A DNA stretch of 64,000 bases from Streptomyces sp. NBC_00344 (GCF_036088315.1 NZ_CP107996.1:4733501-4797500), one strand, 5' to 3'; counted from the stretch's first letter, positions 49,982-60,005 are shown. The notes: generated by a model from the sequence alone, not told the origin. Program-made: numbers and translations.

Positions 49982-52900
49982 GTGACGCAGCCTGCTTATC
50001 TCCGGTTTCCGCATATCCAGGGCGAATTGATTGCCTTCACCGCAGAGGACGACGTCTGGATGGCCCCGCTCGGCGGCGGCCGCGCCTGGCGTGTCAGCGC
50101 CGACAACCGGCCCGTCGACCATCCACGGATATCTCCCGACGGCCGGTGGGTGGCCTGGACGTCCACCCGGGACGGGGCGCCCGAAGTGCATCTCGCGCCG
50201 GCCGATGGCGGCCCTTCGAAGCGCCTGACCTACTGGGGTGACGCCAGGACATCCGTCCGCGGCTGGACGCCGGAGGGCGAGGTGCTGGCCATCAGCACCT
50301 ACGGCCAGGCCTCGTTGCGCCGCAGCTGGGCGCGGGCCGTGCCGGTCGACGGAGGTCCGGCGAGGACCCTGCCGTACGGCCCTGTCGGCTCCCTCGCGTA
50401 CGGGCCCGGCGGGCGGGTGCTGCTGCTCTCGGCCACCATGGGGCGCGAGGCCGCCCACTGGAAGCGCTACCGGGGCGGCACCGCGGGCAAGTTGTGGACC
50501 GGGGAGGCCGGGGGCGACTTCGTACGGCTCCACCAGGACATCGAAGGGAACATCGAGTGCCCGATGTGGGTGGGGGAGGACGCATCGGACGCCGGAGCGC
50601 GGGGGACGGCGCCGGGGAGGGTGGCATTCCTCTCCGACCACGAGCGGGTCGGCGCGCTGTACTCGTCCCGCCCGGACGGCTCGGATCTGCGCCGCCACAG
50701 CGGAGTTGACGGGTTCTACGCCCGCCAGGCGGCCACCGACGGGGCCCGTGTGGTGTACGCATCCGCGGGTGAGCTGTGGATCGTCGACGACCTCGAGGGG
50801 GCCGAGCCGCGCCGGCTGGACATCAGGCCCGGCGGACAGCGGGCCGATCTGCAGCCGCACCCCGTGAGCGGCGTGCACCGCATCGGTGCGGTGTCCCCGG
50901 ACCGCACGGGCCGGGGCAGCGCCGTCGAGTCCAGGGGTGCCGTCCACTGGGTCACCCACCGGGAGGGCCCGGCACGCGCGCTGGCCACCGAGCCGGGGGT
51001 ACGCGCCCGGCTGCCGCGCACCTTCAGGTCCGAGGGCACCGAGCACGTCGTCTGGGTCACCGACGCCGAGGGCGAGGACGCCCTGGAGTGCGCGCCCGCC
51101 ACCGGCGCCGCCCCGGAAGCCGCGCCCCGCCGACTCGCCCAGGGACGTATCGGCCGGGTCCTGAGTCTGGCGGCCGCCCCCGACGGCAGCCGCTTCGCGG
51201 TCGCCGCGCACGACGGGCGGGTGCTGATCGTCGAGCGGGAGTCCGGCGACGTGCACGAGGTCGACCGCAGTGCTGACGGCGACGCATCGGGGCTGGTCTT
51301 CTCTCCCGACTCGGCCTGGCTCGCCTGGTCGCACCCCGGTCCGCAGCCGCTGCGTCAGCTGAAGCTCGCGCACCTCGCGGACCTCTCCGTCGCCGAGGCG
51401 ACACCGCTGCGCTTCCGGGACTTCCAGCCCGCGTTCACCACCGACGGCAAGCACCTCGCCTTCCTCTCCGAGCGGGCCTTCGACCCGATCTATGACGCAC
51501 ACGTCTTCGACCTGGCGTTCATCGGCGCCTGCCGTCCGCATCTGCTGACGCTCGCCGCCACCACGCCTTCGCCGTTCGGCCCGCAGCGCCACGGCCGTGC
51601 CGCCGAGAAGGACAGGGACGCCGACGAGCACGACGCACCCAGCGCACTGCCGGTCACCCGTATCGACCTCGAAGGGCTCGCCGACCGGATCGTGCCGCTG
51701 CCCGTGGAGGCGGCGAGCTACTCCACGCTGCGTGCCGCCAAGGACGGCCTGCTCTGGCTGCGCCATCCGCTGCGCGGAGTCCTGGGCACGACCAGGGCCA
51801 CCCCTGACGCACCCTGGCCGCGCACGGTGCTGGAGCGGTACGACCTGGAGAAGCTGCGCAGCGAGGAGATCGCGTCCGACGCCGATCACTTCGAGGTGAG
51901 CGGCGACGGCAAACGGCTGGTGCTGCAGACGGAGGGCTCGCTGCGCGTCGTCCCGTCCGACAGCCGGGCCCCGTCCTCCGACGACGAGGACTCCGACAGC
52001 AGCATCACCGTCGACCTCGCCCGTATCCGCCGCACCCTCGACCCGGCGGCCGAATGGCGGCAGATGTACGACGAGAACGGCCGCATCGCACGTGACAACT
52101 TCTGGCTGCCGGACATGGGGGGCATCGACTGGGACGGGGTGCTGGCCCGCTACCGGCCGATCCTGGAGCGCATCGCCACCCATGACGACCTGGTCGACCT
52201 GCTGTGGGAGGTGCAGGGCGAGCTGGGTACCTCGCACGCCTACGTGACACCGCCGGCCGGCTGGCGCGACGATTCGGCCCGCCAGGGGCTGCTGGGCGCG
52301 GACATCTCCCGAGGCTCCGACGGCCGTTGGCACATCGACCGGATCCTTCCCGCGGAGACATCCGATCCGCGTGCGCGGGCCCCGCTCGGCGCGCCCGGGG
52401 TGGCGATGCGCGCCGGAGACGCGGTCCTGGCCGTCGACGGCCGGCCCGTCGACCCGGTCGCCGGCCCGGGACCGCTGCTCACCGGCTCGGCGGACAGGCC
52501 GGTCGAGCTCACGGTCGCACCGGTCGACGGCGGTGACCCGCGCCATGTGGTGGTCGTCCCGACGGGTGACGAGGAGCCGCTGCGCTATCACGACTGGGTG
52601 GCCGGACGACGGGCGTACGTCCATGAACACTCCGGTGGCCGCATCGGCTATCTGCACGTCCCCGACATGGTCGGCAACGGATGGGCCCAGCTGCACCGTG
52701 ATCTGCGGGTGGAGGTGGCCAGGGACGGCTTGGTGGTGGACGTCCGGGAGAACCGCGGCGGTCATACCTCGCAGCTGGTCGTGGAGAAGCTGGCCCGCCG
52801 GATCGTGGGCTGGGACCTCCCGCGCGGTATGACCCCGTACAGCTACCCGGGAGACGCGCCGCGAGGCCCCGTGGTCGCCGTGGCCAACGAGTTCTCGGGT

Positions 52901-53224
52901 TCGGACGGGGACATCGTCAACGCCGCGATCAAGGCGCTGGGCATCGGCCCCGTGGTGGGCACCCGGACCTGGGGCGGCGTCGTCGGCATCGACAGCCGGT
53001 ACCGCCTCGTCGACGGGACGCTGGTGACCCAGCCCAAGTACGCCTTCTGGCTCGAGGGCTACGGCTGGGGTGTCGAGAACCACGGTGTGGACCCGGATGT
53101 CGAAGTGGCGCAGGCGCCGCAGGACCATGCGGCGGGGCGGGACCCCCAGTTGGACGAGGCGATCCGGATCGCACTCGCGGCGCTGGCGGAGAACCCGGCG
53201 AAGACCCCGCCCCCGCTGCCGTAA
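49982..53224 (+). CDS. tricorn-type protease (S41 family)
   Basis: A 1080-residue tricorn protease homologue. The N-terminal beta-propellers cover about residues 1-650 (repeats such as PRISPDGRWVAWTSTRDGAP and FSPDSAWLAWSHPG). A C1-like linker is followed by a PDZ domain (GAPGVAMRAGDAVLAVDGRPV near 800). The catalytic S41 core has FSGSDGDIVNAAIKALG, with probable nucleophile Ser974. It is a large self-compartmentalising peptidase that works downstream of the proteasome. GTG at 49982 has AGGGTGA upstream. There is no signal peptide. Confidence 0.93.
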   Translation: MTQPAYLRFPHIQGELIAFTAEDDVWMAPLGGGRAWRVSADNRPVDHPRISPDGRWVAWTSTRDGAPEVHLAPADGGPSKRLTYWGDARTSVRGWTPEGEVLAISTYGQASLRRSWARAVPVDGGPARTLPYGPVGSLAYGPGGRVLLLSATMGREAAHWKRYRGGTAGKLWTGEAGGDFVRLHQDIEGNIECPMWVGEDASDAGARGTAPGRVAFLSDHERVGALYSSRPDGSDLRRHSGVDGFYARQAATDGARVVYASAGELWIVDDLEGAEPRRLDIRPGGQRADLQPHPVSGVHRIGAVSPDRTGRGSAVESRGAVHWVTHREGPARALATEPGVRARLPRTFRSEGTEHVVWVTDAEGEDALECAPATGAAPEAAPRRLAQGRIGRVLSLAAAPDGSRFAVAAHDGRVLIVERESGDVHEVDRSADGDASGLVFSPDSAWLAWSHPGPQPLRQLKLAHLADLSVAEATPLRFRDFQPAFTTDGKHLAFLSERAFDPIYDAHVFDLAFIGACRPHLLTLAATTPSPFGPQRHGRAAEKDRDADEHDAPSALPVTRIDLEGLADRIVPLPVEAASYSTLRAAKDGLLWLRHPLRGVLGTTRATPDAPWPRTVLERYDLEKLRSEEIASDADHFEVSGDGKRLVLQTEGSLRVVPSDSRAPSSDDEDSDSSITVDLARIRRTLDPAAEWRQMYDENGRIARDNFWLPDMGGIDWDGVLARYRPILERIATHDDLVDLLWEVQGELGTSHAYVTPPAGWRDDSARQGLLGADISRGSDGRWHIDRILPAETSDPRARAPLGAPGVAMRAGDAVLAVDGRPVDPVAGPGPLLTGSADRPVELTVAPVDGGDPRHVVVVPTGDEEPLRYHDWVAGRRAYVHEHSGGRIGYLHVPDMVGNGWAQLHRDLRVEVARDGLVVDVRENRGGHTSQLVVEKLARRIVGWDLPRGMTPYSYPGDAPRGPVVAVANEFSGSDGDIVNAAIKALGIGPVVGTRTWGGVVGIDSRYRLVDGTLVTQPKYAFWLEGYGWGVENHGVDPDVEVAQAPQDHAAGRDPQLDEAIRIALAALAENPAKTPPPLP

Positions 53225-53337
53225 CCCCGGCCGGGGGGTGCGGCCTGGTGACGCCCCCCCGAGCCCTCCGTGCCGCCACCGGCCTCCCGGCTAGCATGGG
53301 CACGTACTGATCAACACGACCACCGAGGAGTCGCCGC

Positions 53338-53697
53338 ATGGCGGGAGAACCGCAGTCCGACTGCCTGTTCTGCAAGATCGTCTCGGGGGACATCCCGGCG
53401 ACCGTCGTCCGCGAGAGCGAAACGACCGTGGCCTTCCGCGACATAAATCCCCAGGCCCCCTCGCACGTCCTGGTGATTCCCCGGGTGCACTACCCGGACG
53501 CGGCCTCCCTCGCCGCCGCCGAACCGCGGATCGCCGCGGACGTGCTGGAGGAGGCAGGCCGGGTCGCCGCGGACGAGAAGGTGGACGGCACGGGCTACCG
53601 CGTCGTCTTCAACACGGGGTCGGGTGCCGGTCAGACGGTGTTCCACGCGCACGCCCATGTGCTGGGCGGCCGCGGTCTCAACTGGCCCCCCGGATAG
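53338..53697 (+). CDS. HIT-family nucleotide hydrolase (HINT-like)
   Basis: A 119-residue histidine triad protein. [14 protein letters not shown] is at the N-terminus, [17 protein letters not shown] in the middle, and the catalytic HAHAHVLGG triad near residue 102. It hydrolyses AMP-lysine or AMP-NH2 type substrates. CGAGGAGTCGCC precedes the ATG. It is followed 5 bp later by the RNase Z-like gene. Confidence 0.93.
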   Translation: MAGEPQSDCLFCKIVSGDIPATVVRESETTVAFRDINPQAPSHVLVIPRVHYPDAASLAAAEPRIAADVLEEAGRVAADEKVDGTGYRVVFNTGSGAGQTVFHAHAHVLGGRGLNWPPG

Positions 53698-53702
53698 CTG
53701 CG

Positions 53703-54623
53703 TTGTCCGTACGCGAACTGGTGGTGCTGGGGACCGCGAGCCAGGTGCCCACCCGGCACCGCAACCACAACGGGTATCTGCTGCGGTGGGACGGCGAGGG
53801 CATCCTCTTCGATCCGGGCGAGGGCACCCAGCGCCAGATGCTGCACGCCGGCGTCGCCGCGCACGACATCAACCGGATCTGTGTGACGCACTTTCACGGC
53901 GATCACTCGCTGGGCCTGGCCGGGGTGATCCAGCGGATCAGTCTGGACCGGGTCCCGCACCGGATCACCGCCCACTACCCGTCGAGCGGACAGCACTTCT
54001 TCGACCGGCTGCGTCACGCCACCGCGTACCGGGAGACGGCCGAGCTGGCGCAGCTGCCGGCCACCGGCGACGGCGGGGTGCTGGCCGAGACCTCTGGATA
54101 CACCCTGGAGGCGCACCGGCTCTCGCACCCCGTCGAGGCGTACGGCTACCGGCTGACCGAACCCGACGCGCGGCGGATGCTGCCCGAGAAACTGGCCGCG
54201 CACTCGGTGACCGGGCCGGCCATCGGCCGGCTCCAGCGGGAGGGCGAGGCCGACGGCGTCACCCTCGACCAGGTCAGTGAAGTGCGGCGCGGGCAGCGGT
54301 TCGCGTTCGTCATGGACACCCGGCTGTGCGACGGTGTGTACCGTCTCGCCGAGGGCTGCGATCTGCTGGTCATCGAGTCGACCTTCCTCGACGAGGACGA
54401 ACAGCTGGCCGCCGACCACGGCCATCTGACCGCCGGCCAGGCGGCCCGGGTGGCGCGGGACGCGGGCGTCCGGCATCTCGTACTGACCCACTTCTCCCAG
54501 CGGTACCCCGACCCCGATGAATTCGGGCGGCAGGCGCGCGCCGCCGGATTCGACGGGGAGCTGACCATCGCCGCCGATCTCATGCGTGTCCCCGTCCCCA
54601 CCCGGCACATCCCCGCAACCTGA
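53703..54623 (+). CDS. rnz: RNase Z-like metallo-beta-lactamase (probable tRNA 3' endonuclease)
   Basis: A 306-residue MBL protein of the ELAC1/RNase Z type. It starts [23 protein letters not shown], has [11 protein letters not shown] and the metal motif [11 protein letters not shown] near residue 63, and later [10 protein letters not shown] and [11 protein letters not shown]. These are hallmarks of tRNA 3' processing enzymes. The start seems to be TTG at 53703; GTG at 53721 is too late for the first strand. The gene name is assigned by pattern. Confidence 0.85.
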   Translation: MSVRELVVLGTASQVPTRHRNHNGYLLRWDGEGILFDPGEGTQRQMLHAGVAAHDINRICVTHFHGDHSLGLAGVIQRISLDRVPHRITAHYPSSGQHFFDRLRHATAYRETAELAQLPATGDGGVLAETSGYTLEAHRLSHPVEAYGYRLTEPDARRMLPEKLAAHSVTGPAIGRLQREGEADGVTLDQVSEVRRGQRFAFVMDTRLCDGVYRLAEGCDLLVIESTFLDEDEQLAADHGHLTAGQAARVARDAGVRHLVLTHFSQRYPDPDEFGRQARAAGFDGELTIAADLMRVPVPTRHIPAT

Positions 54624-54652
54624 ACCCTCATCGAGCTGAGCGAGATCCCCCC

Positions 54653-55693
54653 ATGCACCACCTCCCTGACCGCCTTCCTGTGCACCGCCTGCCCAAGGCC
54701 GAACTCCATCTGCACATCGAAGGCACGCTGGAACCCGAGCTCGCCTTCGCACTCGCCGCCCGCAACGGCGTCGAGCTGCCCTACCCGGACACCGAATCGC
54801 TGCGCAAGGCCTATCTCTTCAGCGATCTGCAGTCGTTCCTCGACCTGTACTACGGGCTGATGGCCGTGCTGCGCACCGCCGAGGACTTCGAGGAGCTCAC
54901 CGACGCCTATCTGGCGCGCGCGGCCGCCCAGGGGGTACGCCACGCGGAGATCTTCTTCGACCCGCAGGCGCACTCGGCACGCGGGGTGGAGTTCGCGACG
55001 GTGGCGGAGGGGATCTCGCGGGCGCTCGAGCGCAGCGAGGAGCGGCACGGAATCTCCACCCGGCTCATCATGTGCTTCCTGCGGGACAGCTCGGCCGACT
55101 CGGCGCTGCGGACGCTGGAGGCCGCCCAGCCGCATCTGCACCGGATCGCGGCGGTCGGTCTCGACTCGGCCGAGGTCGGGCACCCGCCGTCGAAATTCCG
55201 TGAGGTGTACGAGGCGGCCGGTGCGCTCGGGCTGCGCAAGGTCGCGCACGCGGGCGAGGAGGGGCCGCCCGCGTACGTCTGGGAGGCGCTGGACATCCTC
55301 GGGGTGGAGCGCATCGACCACGGCCTGCGGTCGATCGAGGACCCGGCGCTGGTGGAGCGGCTGGTGCGGGACAGGGTGCCGCTGACGCTGTGCCCGCTGT
55401 CGAACGTGAGGCTCCGTGCGGTGGACACCCTGGAGGAGCACCCGCTGCGGCGGATGATGGACGCCGGGCTGCTCTGCACCGTCAACTCCGACGACCCGGC
55501 GTATTTCGGCGGCTATGCGGGCGACACCTTCCACGCCGTGCACGAGGCGCTGGGGCTCGGCCGCGAGGAGCTGCGGACCCTGGCCCGCAATTCCTTCCTG
55601 GCCGCCTTCCTGGACGACGACGAGGACCGCAGGGCGCGTTACCTGGCCGAGGTGGAGGAGTACGACTTCGACGCCGATCTCGACCTGGGCTGA
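54653..55693 (+). CDS. adenosine/adenine deaminase family protein
   Basis: A 346-residue metal-dependent deaminase. HLHIEGTLEP at residue 19 carries the first metal ligands, HAGEEGPP is near 200, DHGLRSIEDP near 222 and NSDDPAYFGGY near 280. The YFGGY after the SDDP motif and the SLRKAYLFSDLQSFLDLYY segment fit adenine deaminases better than classical adenosine deaminases, so adenine to hypoxanthine is the more likely reaction. It is convergent with the IclR gene. Confidence 0.85.
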   Translation: MHHLPDRLPVHRLPKAELHLHIEGTLEPELAFALAARNGVELPYPDTESLRKAYLFSDLQSFLDLYYGLMAVLRTAEDFEELTDAYLARAAAQGVRHAEIFFDPQAHSARGVEFATVAEGISRALERSEERHGISTRLIMCFLRDSSADSALRTLEAAQPHLHRIAAVGLDSAEVGHPPSKFREVYEAAGALGLRKVAHAGEEGPPAYVWEALDILGVERIDHGLRSIEDPALVERLVRDRVPLTLCPLSNVRLRAVDTLEEHPLRRMMDAGLLCTVNSDDPAYFGGYAGDTFHAVHEALGLGREELRTLARNSFLAAFLDDDEDRRARYLAEVEEYDFDADLDLG

Positions 55694-55703
55694 CCGCGGC
55701 GGC

Positions 55704-56486
55704 TCAGCGCCAGTCGGGCGCGCCCGGCAGCGCTGGAACCGCCGTCTCGATCTTCTCCCTTACCTCGCGCATCGTCGCGACGATCTGCCGCTCGTGCTCG
55801 TCCGTCATCCGGGCGACCGGCACCGAGCAGCTGATCGCGTCGACAGCGGGACGGTCGTAACGCAGCACGAAGCCGAAGCCGACGATGCCGGAGACCCCCT
55901 CCTCGCGGTCGATCGAGTAACCCCGCTCGCGCACCCGCAGCAGATCGGCGGCGAGCGACGCCCGGTCGGGGAGGGTGTTCGGGGTGAAGCGTTCGAGATC
56001 GCCGTCCGGCAGCGCGCTCTCGTCCCGTTCGGCGAGCAGGGCCTTGCCCAGCGCGCCGACGTGCGCGGGCAGCCTGCGGCCGACGCGGCTGAGGGTACGC
56101 ACATACTCGTGCGACTCGCGGGTGGCGAGGTAGACGATGTCACCGCGGTCGAACCGGCCCATGTGGATGGTTTCGCCCAGCGCCGCTGACGCCTCGTCCA
56201 GATACGGCTTCGCCACCCGCACCCGGGGATCGGTGTCGAGATAGCTGGTGCCGGTCAGCAGGGCGCGGATGCCGATACCGTAGAGCGATCCGGTCGCATC
56301 GGTACGGACCCAGCCGCGGTCGATGAGGGTCTGCAGCAGCGCGTACATGGAGCTGCGGGGCACGCCCAGCTCCTCGGCGAGTTCGAGCAGCCTGGCCGGC
56401 CGGTCGCCCCGTGCGGCCAGCACTTCGAGCAGCTCGACGGTGCGACCCGCCGACTTCACCTCGCGTACCCCTCCGGTCTCTGGCAT
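55704..56486 (-). CDS. IclR-family transcriptional regulator
   Basis: A 260-residue IclR regulator. The N-terminal winged helix has SAGRTVELLEVLAARGD and VPRSSMYALLQTLIDRGWV. The C-terminal effector domain has GETIHMGRFDRGDIVYLA, RLPAHVGALGKALLAE and the signature RGYSIDREEGVSGIVGFGFVLRY. It is divergent from the kdgD-glucarate dehydratase-kinase operon and probably represses it until a sugar acid is bound. Confidence 0.93.
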   Translation of the reverse strand: MPETGGVREVKSAGRTVELLEVLAARGDRPARLLELAEELGVPRSSMYALLQTLIDRGWVRTDATGSLYGIGIRALLTGTSYLDTDPRVRVAKPYLDEASAALGETIHMGRFDRGDIVYLATRESHEYVRTLSRVGRRLPAHVGALGKALLAERDESALPDGDLERFTPNTLPDRASLAADLLRVRERGYSIDREEGVSGIVGFGFVLRYDRPAVDAISCSVPVARMTDEHERQIVATMREVREKIETAVPALPGAPDWR

Positions 56487-56517
56487 GCGCAGATCCTAAG
56501 ACGTCGCGCGGGCACTC

Positions 56518-56546
56518 TTGACGCCCGGCGTTCATCTATCTAATGT
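56518..56546 (+). promoter_or_regulatory. kdgD operon promoter
   Basis: TTGACG (56518-56523) and TAATGT (56541-56546) are 17 bp apart, a good match to housekeeping promoters. The start would be near 56553, just upstream of the dyad at 56559-56573. Confidence 0.65.
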
Positions 56547-56558
56547 CCATCTTCATGC

Positions 56559-56573
56559 GTAGACAGCATCTAC
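56559..56573. promoter_or_regulatory. candidate IclR operator
   Basis: The dyad GTAGA-N5-TCTAC lies right after the predicted transcription start of the kdgD operon, in the 104-bp divergent region. A bound IclR dimer there would block the operon. This is inferred from position and symmetry only. Confidence 0.5.
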
Positions 56574-56590
56574 ATACGGAGACAGTCGCG

Positions 56591-57508
56591 GTGGACCGGC
56601 TCAGGACGGGCATGGCCCGCGGGGTCCTCTCCTTCCCGCTGACCAGCTTCACGGCCGAAGGCGAACTCGACGTCGACGGCTACCGGAGCTATCTGGAGAC
56701 CCAGCTGGCGGCCGCCCCCGGCGCTGTCTTCCCGGCCTGCGGCACCGGCGAGTTCTTCTCGCTCGACGAGGACGAGTACCGCCGGGTCGTCACGGCCACG
56801 GTCGAGGCGGCCGACGGGCGCGTCCCGGTGGTCGCCGGCATCGGCTACGGCTGGGCCCAGGCCGTCAGATTCGCGCGGATCGCGGAGGAGGCGGGCGCCG
56901 ACGCCGTGCTCGTCCTGCCGCACTATCTCGTCGCCGCACCGCAGGACGGACTGGTCGCGCAGCTGGAGCAGATCGCCGCCAGGACCCGGCTGCCGCTCAT
57001 CGCCTACCAGCGCGGCCAGGTCACCTTCACCGCCGGTTCACTGCGCCGCATCGCCGCGATCCCCGGGGTCGTCGGACTCAAGGACGGGCACAGCGACCTC
57101 GACCGGCTCCAGCGGCTGACGCTCGCGGCGCCCGAGGGCTTCCTGTTCTTCAACGGCGCGTCCACCGCCGAGATCCAGGCACGCGCCTACGCCACCGTCG
57201 GCGTTCCCGCCTACTCCTCCGCCGTCCACGCCTTCGCACCCGAGATCGCCGGGGCCTTCTTCACGGCCCTCGCCAAGGGCGATCACGACCGGATCGACAC
57301 CCTGCTGCGCGGCTTCTACGTGCCGCTGGTCGAGCTCCGCGACCGGGTCCCCGGCTACGCGGTGTCCCTGGTCAAGGCCGCGGCACGGCTGCGCGGCCAT
57401 CAGGTGGGGCCGGTGCGCGCGCCGCTGACCGACCCGGGACGCGACGACCTCGCGGCCCTCGACGCGCTGCTCAACACCGGACTCGACCTCGCAGGAGCCA
57501 CCCGATGA
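56591..57508 (+). CDS. kdgD: 5-dehydro-4-deoxyglucarate dehydratase
   Basis: A 305-residue dihydrodipicolinate synthase-fold enzyme. GTGEFFSLDEDEYRRVV is near residue 52, YQRGQVTF near 138 and the Schiff-base Lys164 in GLKDGHSDL. It decarboxylates and dehydrates 5-keto-4-deoxyglucarate to 2-oxoglutarate semialdehyde in glucarate/galactarate breakdown. GTG 56591 was chosen from GGAG about 9 nt upstream; an upstream in-frame ATG at 56543 overlaps the predicted -10. The stop overlaps the next start (ATGA). Confidence 0.92.
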   Translation: MDRLRTGMARGVLSFPLTSFTAEGELDVDGYRSYLETQLAAAPGAVFPACGTGEFFSLDEDEYRRVVTATVEAADGRVPVVAGIGYGWAQAVRFARIAEEAGADAVLVLPHYLVAAPQDGLVAQLEQIAARTRLPLIAYQRGQVTFTAGSLRRIAAIPGVVGLKDGHSDLDRLQRLTLAAPEGFLFFNGASTAEIQARAYATVGVPAYSSAVHAFAPEIAGAFFTALAKGDHDRIDTLLRGFYVPLVELRDRVPGYAVSLVKAAARLRGHQVGPVRAPLTDPGRDDLAALDALLNTGLDLAGATR

Positions 57509-58854
57509 CGCAGAAGCCCTCCAGGAACCTGACGATCGCCGAAGTCCGGCTCACGCCGGTGCTGATCTCGGACCCGCCGCTGCTCAATGTGCACGGTGTG
57601 CACCAGCCGTACACCCCCCGGCTGGTCGTCGAGATCGTCACCGAGGACGGGGTCACCGGCATCGGTGAAACCTACGGCGACACCAAGTACCTGGACATCG
57701 CACGCCCGTACGCGGAGCTGCTGCCCGGGCACTCCATCGCCGACTTCAACGGCCTGGCCGCCCTCGCCCAGCAGGTCGGCATCGACGAGGCGCGGGTCGA
57801 GGACGCGGTCGACGTGGGGGGCCTGCGGGGTATCCAGACCGCCGACAAACTGCGGCTGTCCGTCTTCTCGGCCTTCGAGGTGGCCTGCCTCGACGCGCTG
57901 GGCAAGGTCCAGGGGCTTCCGGTGCACGCGCTGCTCGGCGGAAAGGTGCGCGACACCGTCGAGTACAGCGCGTATCTCTTCTACCGCTGGGCCGAACACC
58001 CGGACGGTGCGGGGGAGCGGGACTCCTGGGGAGAGGCCGTGGACCCTGCCGGCATCGTCGCGCAGGCGCGGCGCTTCGTGGACGACTACGGCTTCACCTC
58101 CTTCAAGCTCAAGGGCGGGGTCTTCCCGCCGGCCGAGGAGATCGCAGCGATCAAGGCCCTGGCCGAGGCCTTCCCGGGCCACCCGCTGCGGCTCGACCCC
58201 AACGGCGGCTGGTCCCCCGAGACCTCGCTGAAGGTCGCGGCCGAACTGGCCGACGTGCTCGAATACCTGGAGGACCCGACCTCCGGCACGGCGAACATGG
58301 CCGAGGTCTCGGCGGCCGTCAAAGGCGCGGGGAGCAGGGGGGCCGGCGGACGGCAGGAGGGCGTCCTCCTCGCCACCAACATGTGTGTGACGACGGTCCC
58401 GGAGATCCGTGAGGCATTCCTCACCGACGCGGTCCAGGTCGTTCTCTCCGACCACCACTACTGGGGCGGACTGCACGCCACCCGTGAACTGGCCGCGATC
58501 TGCCGCACCTTCGGTGTCGGACTCTCCATGCACTCCAACACCCATATGGGTATCAGCCTCGCCGCGATGACCCATGTGGCCGCCACCGTGCCCAACCTGG
58601 ACTACGCCTGCGACAGCCACTACCCGTGGCAGACGGACGACGTGATCACCGCCCGTCATGTCTTCACGGACGGCCGCCTCCCGGTCTCCGGGGCCCCGGG
58701 CCTCGGCGTCGAACTCGACCGCGAGAAACTCGCCGCTCTGCACCGCCGCTGGCTCGACGACGACGGCACCATGCGCGACCGTGACGACGCGGCCGCCATG
58801 CGCAAGGGCACAGGGTACGAGGACTGGACGGGGCCGGTTCTGCCGCGCTGGTGA
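57505..58854 (+). CDS. gudD: glucarate dehydratase (enolase superfamily)
   Basis: A 449-residue enolase-superfamily dehydratase. The base motif is FKLKGG near residue 196. Metal ligands are in LDPNGGW near 232, EDPTSG near 255 and TNMCVT near 291, and the His base is in MHSNTHMGIS near 342. SDHHYWGG is typical of glucarate dehydratases. A short Gly/Arg-rich insert (residues ~272-285) precedes the TNM motif. It converts glucarate to 5-keto-4-deoxyglucarate, the substrate of the upstream KdgD. Confidence 0.9.
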   Translation: MTQKPSRNLTIAEVRLTPVLISDPPLLNVHGVHQPYTPRLVVEIVTEDGVTGIGETYGDTKYLDIARPYAELLPGHSIADFNGLAALAQQVGIDEARVEDAVDVGGLRGIQTADKLRLSVFSAFEVACLDALGKVQGLPVHALLGGKVRDTVEYSAYLFYRWAEHPDGAGERDSWGEAVDPAGIVAQARRFVDDYGFTSFKLKGGVFPPAEEIAAIKALAEAFPGHPLRLDPNGGWSPETSLKVAAELADVLEYLEDPTSGTANMAEVSAAVKGAGSRGAGGRQEGVLLATNMCVTTVPEIREAFLTDAVQVVLSDHHYWGGLHATRELAAICRTFGVGLSMHSNTHMGISLAAMTHVAATVPNLDYACDSHYPWQTDDVITARHVFTDGRLPVSGAPGLGVELDREKLAALHRRWLDDDGTMRDRDDAAAMRKGTGYEDWTGPVLPRW

Positions 58855-58916
58855 CAGCGGCCGGGGCGAGGGATCGGGCAGACTGGCCTGATTGCACCGC
58901 AACCGGGGAGCGCAGG

Positions 58917-60005
58917 GTGGTCTACGACAACAAGACTCTCGACCCGCTGGACGGGCTGCGCGCCCCCCAGGACCCCGAGTGCGACGTCTTCCTCACCGGC
59001 ACGGTCTTTCTGGACATCATCTTCACCGGACTGGACAGCGCCCCGGTACGCGGTACCGAGTCCTGGGCGCGCGGCATGGGATCGAGCCCCGGCGGGGTGG
59101 CCAACATGGCCACCGCGCTGGCCCGGCTCGGACTGCGCACCTCGCTCGCCGCCGCCTTCGGCGACGATCACTACGGCGAATACTGCTGGGACGCCCTGGA
59201 GCAGGGCGAACAGATCGACCTCTCGCGGTCCCACACGGTGCCCGGCTGGCACTCGCCGGTCACCGTGTCGATGGCGTACGAGGGCGAGCGGACCATGGTC
59301 TCGCACGGCCACCAGGCCCCGCCGCCCGCCGGGAGCTATCCCAACTGCCCGCCCCGGGCCAGGGCGGCGGTGGCATCGCTCGGCCCCGGCAGCCGGGAGG
59401 AGTGGGTCGCCAGCGCCGCGAGCCGCGGCACGAAGGTCTTCGCCGACGTCGGCTGGGACGAGACCGGACGCTGGGATCTGGCGGCCCTGCCCGACCTGCG
59501 GCACTGCGAGGCCTTTCTGCCCAATGCCGAGGAGGCGATGCGCTACACCCGCACCGACTGCCCGCGCGCCGCGGCGCACGCCCTGGCCGAGATGGTGCCG
59601 CTCGCGGTGGTCACGCTGGGCGCGGAAGGTGCCTACGCGGTGGACGGCTCGACCGGCGAGGCCGCATCGGTGCCCGCCATCGCCGTCGAGGCGCTCGACC
59701 CCACGGGCGCCGGCGACGTCTTCGTCGCCGGCTTCGTGACCGGCACGCTGGCGGGCTGGCCGCTCGCCGACCGCCTCGCGTTCGCCGGACTGACCGCGGC
59801 GCTGTCGGTGCAGGAGTTCGGCGGCTCGCTGTCGGCGCCCGGCTGGGCCGAGGTGGCCGCCTGGTGGCAGCAGGTGCGGACCTGTGAAGGGCAGGACCTG
59901 GCAGCGCTGCGCCGCTACGCCTTCCTCGAGGACCTGCTGCCCGCGGCGGCCCGGTCCTGGCCCCTGCGCAGGGCCGTACCGACGATCGGCTTCCGCGCGC
60001 CGTGA
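58917..60005 (+). CDS. PfkB-family sugar kinase
   Basis: A 362-residue ribokinase-fold kinase. GGVANMATALARLGLRTSLAAAFGDD is near residue 60 and the catalytic DPTGAGDVFVAGF near 262, with Asp of GAGD as base. It phosphorylates a sugar or nucleoside with ATP. It is 62 bp downstream of glucarate dehydratase in the same direction, so it probably belongs to the sugar-acid operon, though its substrate is not clear. GTG 58917 has GGGGAG upstream. Confidence 0.86.
   Translation: MVYDNKTLDPLDGLRAPQDPECDVFLTGTVFLDIIFTGLDSAPVRGTESWARGMGSSPGGVANMATALARLGLRTSLAAAFGDDHYGEYCWDALEQGEQIDLSRSHTVPGWHSPVTVSMAYEGERTMVSHGHQAPPPAGSYPNCPPRARAAVASLGPGSREEWVASAASRGTKVFADVGWDETGRWDLAALPDLRHCEAFLPNAEEAMRYTRTDCPRAAAHALAEMVPLAVVTLGAEGAYAVDGSTGEAASVPAIAVEALDPTGAGDVFVAGFVTGTLAGWPLADRLAFAGLTAALSVQEFGGSLSAPGWAEVAAWWQQVRTCEGQDLAALRRYAFLEDLLPAAARSWPLRRAVPTIGFRAP

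Noticed and set aside
49955..53128. A long minus-strand frame opposite the tricorn protease gene
   Set aside because: Low-complexity Arg/Gly/Pro translation without motifs; the plus-strand protease is well supported.
53703..54623. Arylsulfatase annotation for the metallo-beta-lactamase protein
   Set aside because: The [13 protein letters not shown] start and [11 protein letters not shown] motif fit RNase Z better.
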